64,000 bases of DNA from Niallia alba. GTDB lineage: Bacteria; Bacillota; Bacilli; Bacillales; Cytobacillaceae. Positions 46,533 through 54,868 of this stretch are shown here, in pieces. Positions within the stretch are counted from its first letter, which is position 1, and every line of letters begins with the position of its first letter. The notes under the pieces were generated by a model. The model saw nothing but the letters and a program-made list of their open reading frames with translations. It ran no database searches and was not told the DNA's origin. Position numbers and translations under genes: made by a program. The stretch covers positions 1,404,001 to 1,468,000 of the forward strand of contig NZ_JABBPK010000001.1 in assembly GCF_012933555.1 (NCBI RefSeq). The letters run 5' to 3'.

Positions 46533-48467
46533 ATGACTGATTTAAATACAAGTAATCGGATAAGGCAAATATTCGAATTAACAACTAAGAAAATGTACTG
46601 TCCTTTGGATTATCTTGCCCAGCAAATGGGGGTAAGTACAAGAACAGTTCGACTGGTAATTAATCAATTTAATAAAGAATTACAAGGAATAGCAGAATTG
46701 ATTAATGAAAGAGGGAAAGGGTTTTGTTTAAAAATCAATGATCAGCAAAAACTTAACAAGGTTATAGAAAACCTTAATGTATATTCGCACAAGGTTGATT
46801 CACCACAAAAAAGAATTGCCACTGTTATAAATATGTTATTGAATGATGACGGAATAATAACAATGGATGAAATGGCTTTTCAGTTAAACGTCGGAAGAAC
46901 AACACTAGTGAATGAATTAAAAAAAGCCTCAGTAGCTCTAGAAACGTATAATCTTGCCATTAAAGGAAAACAGAACAAGGGGATGTACTTAAAGGGAAGA
47001 GAAATTGATTTGCGATTTTTTATATTGGATAATTTATTTTCCTATCTTTTTACCGAAGATCCGTTGGATGAGGATATTAAAGAGGAAATTATAAACATCG
47101 CTAATCATTACGACTTTGAGATAAGTACGAGAGATAGGTTACTTCATTCCATTATCATTATGCTTGATCGTCTTTTAAAAGGATATTCAATAAAAGAGAT
47201 GGATGATAAATACCATAGGATAGTAAATTCACCTGATTTTCATATAGCCTTAGAAATAGGCAAAGTGCTTGAACAGAAATTATCGATAAACATACCTAGA
47301 GATGAGATTGTTTTTATTGCATTGCCAATCGTCGGGAGAAGGACACCAATTAATAGTCATTCCATTGAAGGTATTACAGTGACAAAGGAAATCACGAATT
47401 TATTAGATAATAGCATCATTTATTTAGGCTTTAATTTAAATAAGGTAAAAGAAAGTGGAGATTTTTACAAGGATTTACAATATCATCTTACTTTCATGAT
47501 TAACCGTCTAATGTTTAATATCCAATTAAAAAACCCTTTATTAGATGATATCAAAGAAAAGTATCCTTTGGCATATCAAATGTCAGAAATAGTTGGAGAA
47601 AGAATTTTCAAAGAATATGGAATGAAAGTTTCAGAAGAAGAACTAGGATATATCGCACTATATTTTGGTGTTTTCATCGAAAATAATAAGGAAAATCTTA
47701 AGAAATTGGAACAGGTAGTTATTGTTTGCGGAACAGGTAGAGGGACAGCAAAAATTGTAGCAATGCAGCTGAAGAAAATACTCGACCCTCATACTAAAAT
47801 AGATATTTTTTCTGAAAATGAAGTAAGTAAGAATACATTAGATAAGTACGATATTGTCTTTTCGACAGTTAATATACCTTATGCCATTCAAACGCCGTTA
47901 GTAATCATTAATGAAATCTTTGATGAGAAAAAGGTTCTCAAACAAATTGAACGTATTAGTTACTTAGATAAATTTAAGATAAATGAAAATAGTAGTACAA
48001 GTTTCCAATCTGTTATTAAACTACTACTAAATAAACAGAAATTCTTTATTTTGGATAAGTCGTTAAGTTATTCAGAAAATTTAAATCGAATGGTTGATCA
48101 ACTCGTTTTAAATGGTTACGTCGATGATGGCTTCAAACAGCGCTTGCAAATAAGAGAAGAAAAAGGTTCGATGATATTTGATAAATATATTGCACTTCCA
48201 CATACCATCAATTATCAGTCAGACAAAATAGAGCTAGCAATAGGTATTTTTCCAGAAACAGTCTGGCAGGATAATTATGCATTAAAGATAGTATTTTTAT
48301 TAGCTCTACCTGAGAATACAGAATATGATGCTAGTTTATTAGTGAAAATTTATGATGAAATTATTAATATATCTTCTAATACTAATTTGGTGAATAAGAT
48401 GGTTTATGTTGAAAACTATGAAGATTTATGTCTTTATCTTGAAGATGGCGTTAAAAAAGATAGTTAG
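46533..48467 (+). CDS. gutR: PRD-containing transcriptional activator/antiterminator GutR-like
   Basis: This regulator of about 644 residues has an N-terminal winged helix (CPLDYLAQQMGVSTRTVRLVINQFNKEL), a second HTH (TMDEMAFQLNVGRTTLVNELKKA), two PRD domains with histidines for PTS phosphorylation, an EIIB-like segment (VVIVCGTGRGTAKIVAMQLK) and a C-terminal EIIA-like segment (IALPHTINY). This is the BglG/MtlR-type PRD activator layout. Phosphorylation by the PTS should tune it to sorbitol supply. The start is uncertain: ATG 46533 and upstream GTG 46521 are both possible, with a weak AAGGG site. Confidence 0.87.
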   Translation: MTDLNTSNRIRQIFELTTKKMYCPLDYLAQQMGVSTRTVRLVINQFNKELQGIAELINERGKGFCLKINDQQKLNKVIENLNVYSHKVDSPQKRIATVINMLLNDDGIITMDEMAFQLNVGRTTLVNELKKASVALETYNLAIKGKQNKGMYLKGREIDLRFFILDNLFSYLFTEDPLDEDIKEEIINIANHYDFEISTRDRLLHSIIIMLDRLLKGYSIKEMDDKYHRIVNSPDFHIALEIGKVLEQKLSINIPRDEIVFIALPIVGRRTPINSHSIEGITVTKEITNLLDNSIIYLGFNLNKVKESGDFYKDLQYHLTFMINRLMFNIQLKNPLLDDIKEKYPLAYQMSEIVGERIFKEYGMKVSEEELGYIALYFGVFIENNKENLKKLEQVVIVCGTGRGTAKIVAMQLKKILDPHTKIDIFSENEVSKNTLDKYDIVFSTVNIPYAIQTPLVIINEIFDEKKVLKQIERISYLDKFKINENSSTSFQSVIKLLLNKQKFFILDKSLSYSENLNRMVDQLVLNGYVDDGFKQRLQIREEKGSMIFDKYIALPHTINYQSDKIELAIGIFPETVWQDNYALKIVFLLALPENTEYDASLLVKIYDEIINISSNTNLVNKMVYVENYEDLCLYLEDGVKKDS

Positions 48468-48478
48468 GAAGTGAAAGA

Positions 48479-48928
48479 ATGGAACTAATTATTTTGATGC
48501 TTTTAATAGCAGGAGCATTTGTTATTCAAATGGGGTTAGGATTTTTACAGATTAAACATTTTACAAAGGGCTATTCGGAACTAAGAAGAATGGGGAAAGT
48601 AGCTATTGGCAAGAAACCTGGTCGAATTAAAGCGGGGACAATCGTCTTATTTGCAATCAACAATAATGGAAGAATCCTTGCCGCAAAAAAAATGCAAGGA
48701 GTAACTGTCATGGCGAAGTTTCGTGATTTGCCAGGTTTTCTTGATAAAAATATTAGAAATTTAAAAGAAGAAGATTTAAAGCATTGCAACAAATTATTAA
48801 GGGATGCAATTTTAGATGCTTCCAATAATTATAAAATTATTATGAGTGGCGGCGTAGTGCCGGAAAAAGATAGTTTCTTTAAAAGAATGATGATACGTGC
48901 AGAAAATGCAGTTTCATTTAAAAAATAG
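48479..48928 (+). CDS. gutM: Glucitol operon activator GutM
   Basis: The 149-residue protein has one N-terminal hydrophobic segment (ELIILMLLIAGAFVIQMGLGF) and a cytoplasmic remainder with YSELRRMGKVAIGKKPGRIKAGTIVLF, the GutM family pattern. GutM works with the operon's regulator as an accessory activator in sorbitol operons; the mechanism is unclear. GGAAGTGAAAG precedes ATG, 11 bases after gutR. Its stop codon is the very base at which an R2 repeat begins. Confidence 0.88.
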   Translation: MELIILMLLIAGAFVIQMGLGFLQIKHFTKGYSELRRMGKVAIGKKPGRIKAGTIVLFAINNNGRILAAKKMQGVTVMAKFRDLPGFLDKNIRNLKEEDLKHCNKLLRDAILDASNNYKIIMSGGVVPEKDSFFKRMMIRAENAVSFKK

Positions 48929-49139
48929 GCTGTTTTCGTAAAGTTTGTTGCTATGACCTGCAGCCTGAATACACTCCGCTTTCCGTGGGGCTCGCGCTGA
49001 GCCGCGGTCTGCCTTTGGCCTGCAGGGTCTCAGGTTGTCTCGCTAATCCCACAGGAGTCTACGTGTATTCAGGCTGCTCAGATTTCCTCATTAATTGATT
49101 TTTTCTATTGAGAAAGCAACAATCTTATAGAAAACAGCC
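48928..49139 (+). repeat. R2 inverted-repeat element, copy B, inside the sorbitol operon
   Basis: The 212-bp element begins GGCTGTTTTCGTAAAGTTTG and ends CTTATAGAAAACAGCC. The inner pair is GCAGCCTGAATACAC and GTGTATTCAGGCTGC, where a base change in one arm is matched by a change in the other. It lies exactly between gutM and the EIIC gene and shares its first base with the gutM stop codon. Confidence 0.87.
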
Positions 49140-49163
49140 AAAAAATAAGAAGAGGTGGATTTC

Positions 49164-49715
49164 ATGGATTATATCATTAAGTTTGCTGAAGGGTTTAGAA
49201 ATTTATTTGATACAGGAGCAGAGACCTTTATTTCATGGATGACAGGCATTGTACCAGTTGTTTTGTTATTACTAGTAGCGATGAATACAATCATCCAATT
49301 AATTGGTGAAGATCGCATCAATCGATTAGCGTCGGCATCTTCAAAAAATCCCTTATTAAGATACTTAGTTTTGCCATTATTAGGAACATTCATGCTAGGG
49401 AATCCGATGGGCTTATCTTTAGGAAGATTTTTACCAGAGAAGTATAAACCTAGTTATTATGCATCTGCTTCTTATTTCTGTCACACAAGTAATGGATTAT
49501 TTCCTCACATTAATCCAGGCGAACTATTTATTTTTCTAGGAATTGCAGCAGGTATTGAACAATTAGGATTTAGTACGGCAGATCTAGCAGTTAGATATTT
49601 CCTTGTTGGAATAGTAATGAACTTCTTTGCAGGCTGGATCACTGATTTTACAACAAAAATGGTAGAAAAACAGCAAGGAATCAAACTAAGTTCCGAAGTA
49701 AAATTAAATCATTAA
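49164..49715 (+). CDS. srlA: PTS glucitol/sorbitol transporter subunit IIC
   Basis: The 183-residue membrane protein ([29 protein letters not shown]) has about four hydrophobic segments and the glucitol EIIC signature [33 protein letters not shown]. It forms the sorbitol channel with the membrane part of the following EIIB protein. ATG 49164 has AGAGGTGG upstream; GTG 49155 is an in-frame alternative. It follows the R2 repeat. Confidence 0.92.
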   Translation: MDYIIKFAEGFRNLFDTGAETFISWMTGIVPVVLLLLVAMNTIIQLIGEDRINRLASASSKNPLLRYLVLPLLGTFMLGNPMGLSLGRFLPEKYKPSYYASASYFCHTSNGLFPHINPGELFIFLGIAAGIEQLGFSTADLAVRYFLVGIVMNFFAGWITDFTTKMVEKQQGIKLSSEVKLNH

Positions 49716-49731
49716 AATGGGGGATTCCATT

Positions 49732-50754
49732 ATGGCACAATATCGAACAATAAAAATAAAAAAAGGAAATGGTGGATTTGGTGGTCCATTAATTGTTACA
49801 CCAACGGAGCAACGAAATAAAATTGTGTATATTACTGGTGGAGGAGCAAAACCAGATATTGTAGATAGAATTGCGGAATTAACTGGTGCTGAGCCAGTAA
49901 ATGGATTTAAAACATCTGTACCAGATGAGCAAATTGCAATTGCTATTATAGATTGCGGCGGGACATTAAGATGTGGTATTTATCCACAAAAGAGAATCCC
50001 AACGATTAATATTATGCCTACTGGTAAAAGTGGACCTTTGGCAAAATTTATTACAGAAGACATCTATGTATCTGCAGTAGGATTAAATCAAATTGAACTT
50101 GTAGAAGAGGAAGCTTTATTAGAAAATGCTAGTGCTGTAGAAAAGGAAAAGGACACTCCTAAGAAAGAGTATAAATATAGTTCAGATAAAAAAATCTCTC
50201 AAACCTTGGCTGAAAATCAAAAACAAGGACTGCTTACCAAAATAGGTCTTGGCGCTGGTAAAGTTATTAGTACTTTTTATCAGGCTGGTCGTGAAGCAGT
50301 TCAAACATTAATAAACACCATTATCCCATTTATGGCCTTTGTCTCTTTATTAATTGGTATTATTCAAGGATCAGGAGTCGGAAACCTATTTGCTAAATTA
50401 ATGTCACCGTTAGCGGGAAATATTATTGGTCTATTATTAATCGGATTTATTTGTTCCCTGCCGTTTCTTTCTCCTTTATTAGGACCTGGAGCAGTAATTG
50501 CACAAATTATTGGAACTTTGATTGGTGTTGAAATTGGAAAAGGAAATATCCCGCCAAATTTAGCATTGCCAGCCGTTTTTGCAATTAATACTCAATGTGC
50601 TGCTGATTTTATTCCAGTTGGGTTAGGCTTAGCAGAGGCAGAAGCAGAAACAGTTGAAGTAGGCGTACCGTCAGTACTCTACTCTAGGTTCTTAATAGGT
50701 GTACCACGAGTGTTTGTGGCTTGGTTAGCAAGCTTTGGATTATATAGTAATTAA
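49732..50754 (+). CDS. srlE: PTS glucitol/sorbitol transporter subunit IIB (EIIBC)
   Basis: The 340-residue protein has a soluble EIIB domain ([14 protein letters not shown]..., phosphocysteine region [20 protein letters not shown]), a charged linker, and a C-terminal membrane part ([39 protein letters not shown]) that completes the channel. It takes phosphate from the EIIA subunit and phosphorylates incoming sorbitol. ATG 49732 has a GGGGGAT site; the ATG at 49717 directly after the previous stop has none. Confidence 0.92.
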   Translation: MAQYRTIKIKKGNGGFGGPLIVTPTEQRNKIVYITGGGAKPDIVDRIAELTGAEPVNGFKTSVPDEQIAIAIIDCGGTLRCGIYPQKRIPTINIMPTGKSGPLAKFITEDIYVSAVGLNQIELVEEEALLENASAVEKEKDTPKKEYKYSSDKKISQTLAENQKQGLLTKIGLGAGKVISTFYQAGREAVQTLINTIIPFMAFVSLLIGIIQGSGVGNLFAKLMSPLAGNIIGLLLIGFICSLPFLSPLLGPGAVIAQIIGTLIGVEIGKGNIPPNLALPAVFAINTQCAADFIPVGLGLAEAEAETVEVGVPSVLYSRFLIGVPRVFVAWLASFGLYSN

Positions 50755-50798
50755 GAATATGGAAAGTTGTAAGCGATAAAAACAATGAATGGAGGCGA

Positions 50799-51191
50799 AT
50801 GGCATTATTCAATATGCCGAACAGGATGAAAACAATTTACGAAAACACAATTAATAGCATAGGGCCATTAGCCACAACTTTTTTAGAGGAAAAAATGATT
50901 ATTCTTTTTGGGGATGGAGCACCTCAAGAATTAGCAGAGTTTTGCTATGGGATTGAAATAGTTGATGTAGAGGATAGTATCAAACCAGGTCAGAAATTAT
51001 TAATAAATAATGAATCATTTGAAATTACCTCTGTAGGTGAAATTGTAGAACGAAACTTAACATCTATCGGCCATATTACGATCCGGTTTGATGGATCAAC
51101 TAACCCTGAATTACCTGGTACTCTTTATATAGAAGATAAAGAAATGCCAGTTTTTGAAATTGGTACTAAGTTGAAAATAGTTTCAAAATAA
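50799..51191 (+). CDS. srlB: PTS glucitol/sorbitol transporter subunit IIA
   Basis: The product of about 120-130 residues is a glucitol-type EIIA: TIYENTINSIGPLATTFLEEKMIILFGDGAP and VGEIVERNLTSIGHITIRFDGSTNPELPGTLYIE are the family pattern. It passes phosphate from HPr to EIIB. The start is uncertain. ATG 50799 has GGAGG only three bases away, which is short. ATG 50826 (MKTIYEN) matches the usual N-terminus but has no ribosome site. It closes the PTS gene set. Confidence 0.88.
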   Translation: MALFNMPNRMKTIYENTINSIGPLATTFLEEKMIILFGDGAPQELAEFCYGIEIVDVEDSIKPGQKLLINNESFEITSVGEIVERNLTSIGHITIRFDGSTNPELPGTLYIEDKEMPVFEIGTKLKIVSK

Positions 51192-51299
51192 GAACAAAAT
51201 GATAGGAGACTTCCAACTCGTTTTTTAATCCTTGCATGAAGTTAGCTAAATTGTTGCATGATTAGATCGTTAAAGGGAATCTCCTATTGTAATTTTTAA

Positions 51300-51415
51300 A
51301 TGTTTTATCCACACTTAACAGGCAGTAAGAACCCCACCTCATGCTGAAGAATATCGAGGAAGTTAGGTGTGGAAACTCTTCAGGCTACAAGTTACGGTAA
51401 CCAGAAAAAACTTTA
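51300..51415 (+). repeat. Degenerate R1 repeat inside the sorbitol operon region
   Basis: TTATCCACACTTAACAGGCAGTAAGAACCCCACCTCA and ATATCGAGGAAGTTAGGTGTGG follow the R1 pattern. The right-hand 12-bp hairpin is missing. Upstream, GATAGGAGACTTCC (51199) and GGGAATCTCCTATT (51276) can pair and may terminate the PTS transcript. Confidence 0.65.
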
Positions 51416-51451
51416 CGAAAACATTCTATTTATAAAGGGGGAATTTACTTC

Positions 51452-52126
51452 ATGAGACTTTATATTGATTCAGCAAATCTTACCCAAATTGAAAGAATAA
51501 ATGAATATTATCCTATTTCGGGTGTAACAACAAACCCTTCTATTCTCGTAAAAGAGAAAAAGCATTATACTCAATCGCTTCAAGAGATTCGAAAGATAAT
51601 AGGAGAAGAAAAGGAACTTTTTATCCAAGTTATTGCAGATAGTGCTAGTGAAATAGTAGAGGAAGCTGAATATTTCCAGGAGTTGATTCCAGGGAAAAAC
51701 ATTATAAAAATTCCAGTTACACAGGAAGGAATAAAAGCAATAAAACAATTAACCTCCAAAAATATTCCAACGTTAGCTACTACCATTTATACACCATTTC
51801 AAGCATTGATAGCTGCTAATGCAGGAGCAAAATATGTGGCTCCTTATGTTAATAGAATCGATGATTTATCAGGAGATGGAATCCGAGTAGTAAGTGATAT
51901 TATTCATTTATTTACTATTCATAAAATCAGTACTGAAGTATTGGCAGCAAGTTTTAAAAACGTAAACCAAGTTTATCAAGCCTGTTTATCTGGAGCACAT
52001 TCAGTGACTGTAGCTCCAGAAATAATCGAAAAGTTAATTGCTTTTCCAGCAACTCAAAGAGATGTGAAAGTATTTCAAAGTCAATGGAACGAAGCGTACG
52101 GTAATGAAATTGGAAAGGAGTGGTAA
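51452..52126 (+). CDS. fsa: Fructose-6-phosphate aldolase / transaldolase-like protein
   Basis: The 224-residue protein is a short (TalC/MipB-type) transaldolase family member: MRLYIDSANLTQIERI, GVTTNPSIL, and the Schiff-base lysine K86 in IIKIPVT, followed by TTIYTPFQALIAA and KYVAPYVNRIDD. Such enzymes cleave or form fructose 6-phosphate, or act as transaldolases. Placement downstream of a sorbitol operon, whose product is fructose 6-phosphate, fits a sugar role. GGGGG lies upstream of ATG. The HAD gene follows within ten bases. Confidence 0.9.
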   Translation: MRLYIDSANLTQIERINEYYPISGVTTNPSILVKEKKHYTQSLQEIRKIIGEEKELFIQVIADSASEIVEEAEYFQELIPGKNIIKIPVTQEGIKAIKQLTSKNIPTLATTIYTPFQALIAANAGAKYVAPYVNRIDDLSGDGIRVVSDIIHLFTIHKISTEVLAASFKNVNQVYQACLSGAHSVTVAPEIIEKLIAFPATQRDVKVFQSQWNEAYGNEIGKEW

Positions 52127-52131
52127 CAAGT

Positions 52132-52908
52132 ATGGAAACAAACCAGATTGTTTTTTTTGATTTAGATGGAACGCTTCTAACAAGCGAGCTTAAAGTGTCC
52201 GAAAGTTCAATAGAGGCAATAAAAAAGCTAAAAGAAAAAGGGATTGAGCCTATTATAGCAACAGGGAGAACTTTAATGGAAATTGGCTATATTTTAGAAG
52301 CGACGGGCATCAATTCAGTTGTTGCGATGAATGGACAGTATGTAATGTATAAGGGAACTGTCATTTATGAAAATCCATTAGAGGTAAGAAAGGTTAAAGA
52401 ACTGCACTTAGAGGCAATAAAAAATAGGCATGAAATGGCCTTTTATAATGCTGCAAAGATAAGTGTTACGAGTGAGGGCTCTACTCTAATCAGGAAAAAT
52501 TATGAAAGAGTAGGGGGGAAATATCCTCCGATAAATAAAGGCTTGTACGATCAAGAGGCTATTCATCTAATGTTAATCTTCTGTGAACCTGGTGAAGAAA
52601 CCTTTTATCAAGAGAAATTTCCACATTTTCAGTTTATAAGAAATTCACCTTATGGATGTGATATCTATCCGGCTGGTAAGTCAAAGGCTACAGGTATAGA
52701 GTATTTACTTTCGCATTTAAATTGTTCTGTAGAAAATACATATGCATTTGGAGATGGATTAAATGATTTAGAAATGTTTGAGCTAGTAAAATATCCAGTT
52801 GCAATGGGAAATGCTTTTGACATTGTTAAAAAGTCAGCCACTTATGTTACAACAAGTAATAATGAAGATGGTATTGCAAATGGATTACGATTATGTGGAA
52901 TTATATGA
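52132..52908 (+). CDS. Cof-type HAD-IIB phosphatase
   Basis: The 258-residue protein begins METNQIVFFDLDGTLL with motif I DLDGT, then IIATGRTL and the C-terminal AFGDGLNDLEMFELVKYPVAMGNA signature of Cof-type phosphatases. It probably dephosphorylates a sugar phosphate; in this setting it could remove sorbitol or fructose phosphates that accumulate, which is inference. ATG 52132 has AAAGGAG eleven bases upstream; GTG 52120 overlaps that site. Confidence 0.88.
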   Translation: METNQIVFFDLDGTLLTSELKVSESSIEAIKKLKEKGIEPIIATGRTLMEIGYILEATGINSVVAMNGQYVMYKGTVIYENPLEVRKVKELHLEAIKNRHEMAFYNAAKISVTSEGSTLIRKNYERVGGKYPPINKGLYDQEAIHLMLIFCEPGEETFYQEKFPHFQFIRNSPYGCDIYPAGKSKATGIEYLLSHLNCSVENTYAFGDGLNDLEMFELVKYPVAMGNAFDIVKKSATYVTTSNNEDGIANGLRLCGII

Positions 52909-52929
52909 GTCTTTAAATCCTCTATAAAA

Positions 52930-52987
52930 AAGGGGTGGATTAACAAGCAATCACATTGTTATTTGGTTAATCCATCCATTTTTTTAT
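52930..52987. terminator. Bidirectional terminator closing the sorbitol region
   Basis: GGTGGATTAAC pairs with GTTAATCCATCC, with T runs on each strand. It overlaps the stop of the opposing gene. Confidence 0.8.
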
Positions 52988-53374
52988 GAAGGGAGTTATC
53001 TTTTTGAAAATCGGTTTTAAATCATTAGCAGATGTCATAAACATATCTACATTTTTCATAAGAAGCTCAAGGTCAATTTGATTTATGAAATTTGCAATGG
53101 CATCGAAATTTTCGTTTTCTTCTTTTTCTTCCACTTGATTTATATCTCCGCCGCCGCCCCTTCCTAGAATCCAATTATCTCCTTTCATTCTTCTATTGTA
53201 GGAAGGCTTCTCATCGCTTAGTCGTTCATGGTCTATCTTTTCATTTTTTCTTATGGAACGACTGTTTGTACCAAACATAAACAGGGAGAAGTGATCAATT
53301 TCTTTTTCTTCCTCCTCTGTTGTCACATCTACTTTTTCCTTTTCATCGTAGAATTCATCATTATAATCCTCCAC
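52967..53374 (-). CDS. Hypothetical acidic protein with conserved-looking C-terminal helix
   Basis: The 135-residue protein is not one I recognise. The N-terminal two-thirds is highly charged and low-complexity (MEDYNDEFYDEKEKVDVTTE, GRGGGGDINQVEEKEENENF). The last 40 residues (FINQIDLELLMKNVDMFMTS, then LKPIFKKITPFIKKWMD) form a predicted amphipathic helical segment. That arrangement resembles several Bacillus spore-associated or coat-like small proteins, but this is only an impression. GGAGGAAA lies before ATG. It occupies the yjzB region between med and fabH in B. subtilis terms. Confidence 0.6.
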   Translation of the reverse strand: MEDYNDEFYDEKEKVDVTTEEEEKEIDHFSLFMFGTNSRSIRKNEKIDHERLSDEKPSYNRRMKGDNWILGRGGGGDINQVEEKEENENFDAIANFINQIDLELLMKNVDMFMTSANDLKPIFKKITPFIKKWMD

Positions 53375-53473
53375 TATATTTCCTCCTATTACACAATCTT
53401 CGCGTTATGTTCTTAATATGCTATGAAAAATATCGGGAAATGCTTAGACCAATATAATAGAAAGTAAAATATG

Positions 53474-53523
53474 TTGCAAAAGGGTGGAGGAATTTGATAA
53501 AATTAGTACCAAGTCATAATAAT
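53474..53523 (+). promoter_or_regulatory. Promoter with FapR operator upstream of fabH-fabF
   Basis: TTAGTACCAAGTCATAA (53503-53519) matches the FapR site TTAGTACCTAGTCTTAA at 15 of 17 positions. TTGCAA (53474) and TAAAAT (53498), 18 bases apart, make a promoter whose -10 box touches the operator. FapR senses malonyl-CoA and represses fatty-acid synthesis genes. The site is about 340 bases from fabH; a repeat remnant lies between. Confidence 0.8.
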
Positions 53524-53654
53524 TGATAATAATATATTACTGTAATAAGGCTGTTTTTTCTCTTTTCTTGTAAGTCCATAATGATAAAATTAGGGTAAAC
53601 TAAAAGAATCACTATTGGATTTATTTTCGGCTTAAGATCTACTAGTAGCCAGCC

Positions 53655-53745
53655 TATACTCCTTGCTTGTATGCAGGCTGCGGATAAAGTGAAACTTCCA
53701 ATAAGCTTGAGGGGGGAGTTTTACTGTCCGTTAAGAGTGGGGTAA
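53655..53745 (-). repeat. Short R1 copy (minus orientation) next to a fragment resembling R2
   Basis: 53684-53745 read on the minus strand gives TACCCCACTCTTAACGGACAGT..., CCCCCCTCAAGCTTA and GGAAGTTTCACTTTAT, an R1 copy with its middle and hairpin deleted. Just before it, GCCTATACTCC...GCAGGCTGCGG looks like a worn piece of R2. The element lies in the fabH leader. Confidence 0.7.
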
Positions 53746-53863
53746 ATTAGCTTATTTAACGAGAGTTTATGAAAAAGACTGTTCATATAGCTTTTTTATG
53801 CAAATAACAGTCAAAAAGAAACACATACCGGATAAACCGGTGACTATAAAGGAGCTGAAAGCT

Positions 53864-54802
53864 TTGGGTACAGGAATAATTGGTATTGGCCGTGAACTTC
53901 CAGAGAAAATTTTAACAAACTTTGATTTAGAAAAAATGGTCGATACAAATGATGAATGGATTAGAACAAGAACTGGTATACAAGAACGAAGAATTGCAGA
54001 TGACAATACAAATACATCTGATATTGCATTAGCTGCGGCCAAGAAAGCAATTGCTGATGCTGGTATTCATCCAGAAGATATCGATATGATTATGGTTGCA
54101 ACTGTTACACCTGATCAATCATTTCCTTCTGTTGCATGTATGATTCAAGAAAAGTTAGGGGCTAAAAAAGCCGCTGCCATGGATTTAAGTGCTGCCTGCG
54201 CAGGATTTATGTATGGGATGGTAACAGCGAAGCAATTTATTGATACAGGTGTATATAAATATGTGTTAGTAGTTGGCGTAGAGAAGCTGTCCAAAATAAC
54301 AAACTGGGAAGACCGTAATACTGCTGTTCTTTTTGGAGATGGAGCTGGAGCTGCTGTACTAGGTAAAGTTTCAGAAGGAAGAGGAATTCTTTCTTTTGAA
54401 TTAGGAGCAGATGGTTCTGGTGGAAAACATCTTTATTTAGATGATGAAGACTATATTTATATGAATGGAAGAGAAGTCTTTAAATTTGCAGTTCGTCAAA
54501 TGGGTGAAAGCAGTGAAAATGTTTTAGTAAAAGCAGGATTATCTAAGGAAGATGTAGATTTCCTTATACCACACCAAGCGAATATTCGCATAATGGAAGC
54601 GTCTAGACAAAGATTGAATTTACCAGAAGAGAAACTTTCTAAAACGGTTCATAAATATGGAAATACAAGTGCAGCGTCTATTCCAATTTCATTAGTGGAA
54701 GAACTAGAAGCAGGCAAAATTAAAGAAGATGATGTGCTTGTAATGGTCGGTTTCGGTGGAGGCTTGACTTGGGGCGCAATTGCTATGCGTTGGGGAAAAT
54801 AA
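53864..54802 (+). CDS. fabH: Beta-ketoacyl-ACP synthase III
   Basis: FabH starts fatty acid synthesis by condensing a short acyl-CoA with malonyl-ACP. I set the start at TTG 53864 ([15 protein letters not shown]), with AAGGAG nine bases upstream, because FabH proteins start at this strand; the frame open from 53798 would add 22 unusual residues. The 312-residue protein has the triad C112 (SAACAGF), H237 (PHQANIR) and N267 (YGNTSAA). It forms an operon with fabF 66 bases downstream. Confidence 0.95.
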   Translation: MGTGIIGIGRELPEKILTNFDLEKMVDTNDEWIRTRTGIQERRIADDNTNTSDIALAAAKKAIADAGIHPEDIDMIMVATVTPDQSFPSVACMIQEKLGAKKAAAMDLSAACAGFMYGMVTAKQFIDTGVYKYVLVVGVEKLSKITNWEDRNTAVLFGDGAGAAVLGKVSEGRGILSFELGADGSGGKHLYLDDEDYIYMNGREVFKFAVRQMGESSENVLVKAGLSKEDVDFLIPHQANIRIMEASRQRLNLPEEKLSKTVHKYGNTSAASIPISLVEELEAGKIKEDDVLVMVGFGGGLTWGAIAMRWGK

Positions 54803-54868
54803 TAAATTTCTTCCTATAAAATAGAACATACTTTAAATTTGATGCTATATAGAAAAGGAGAATAGGTC

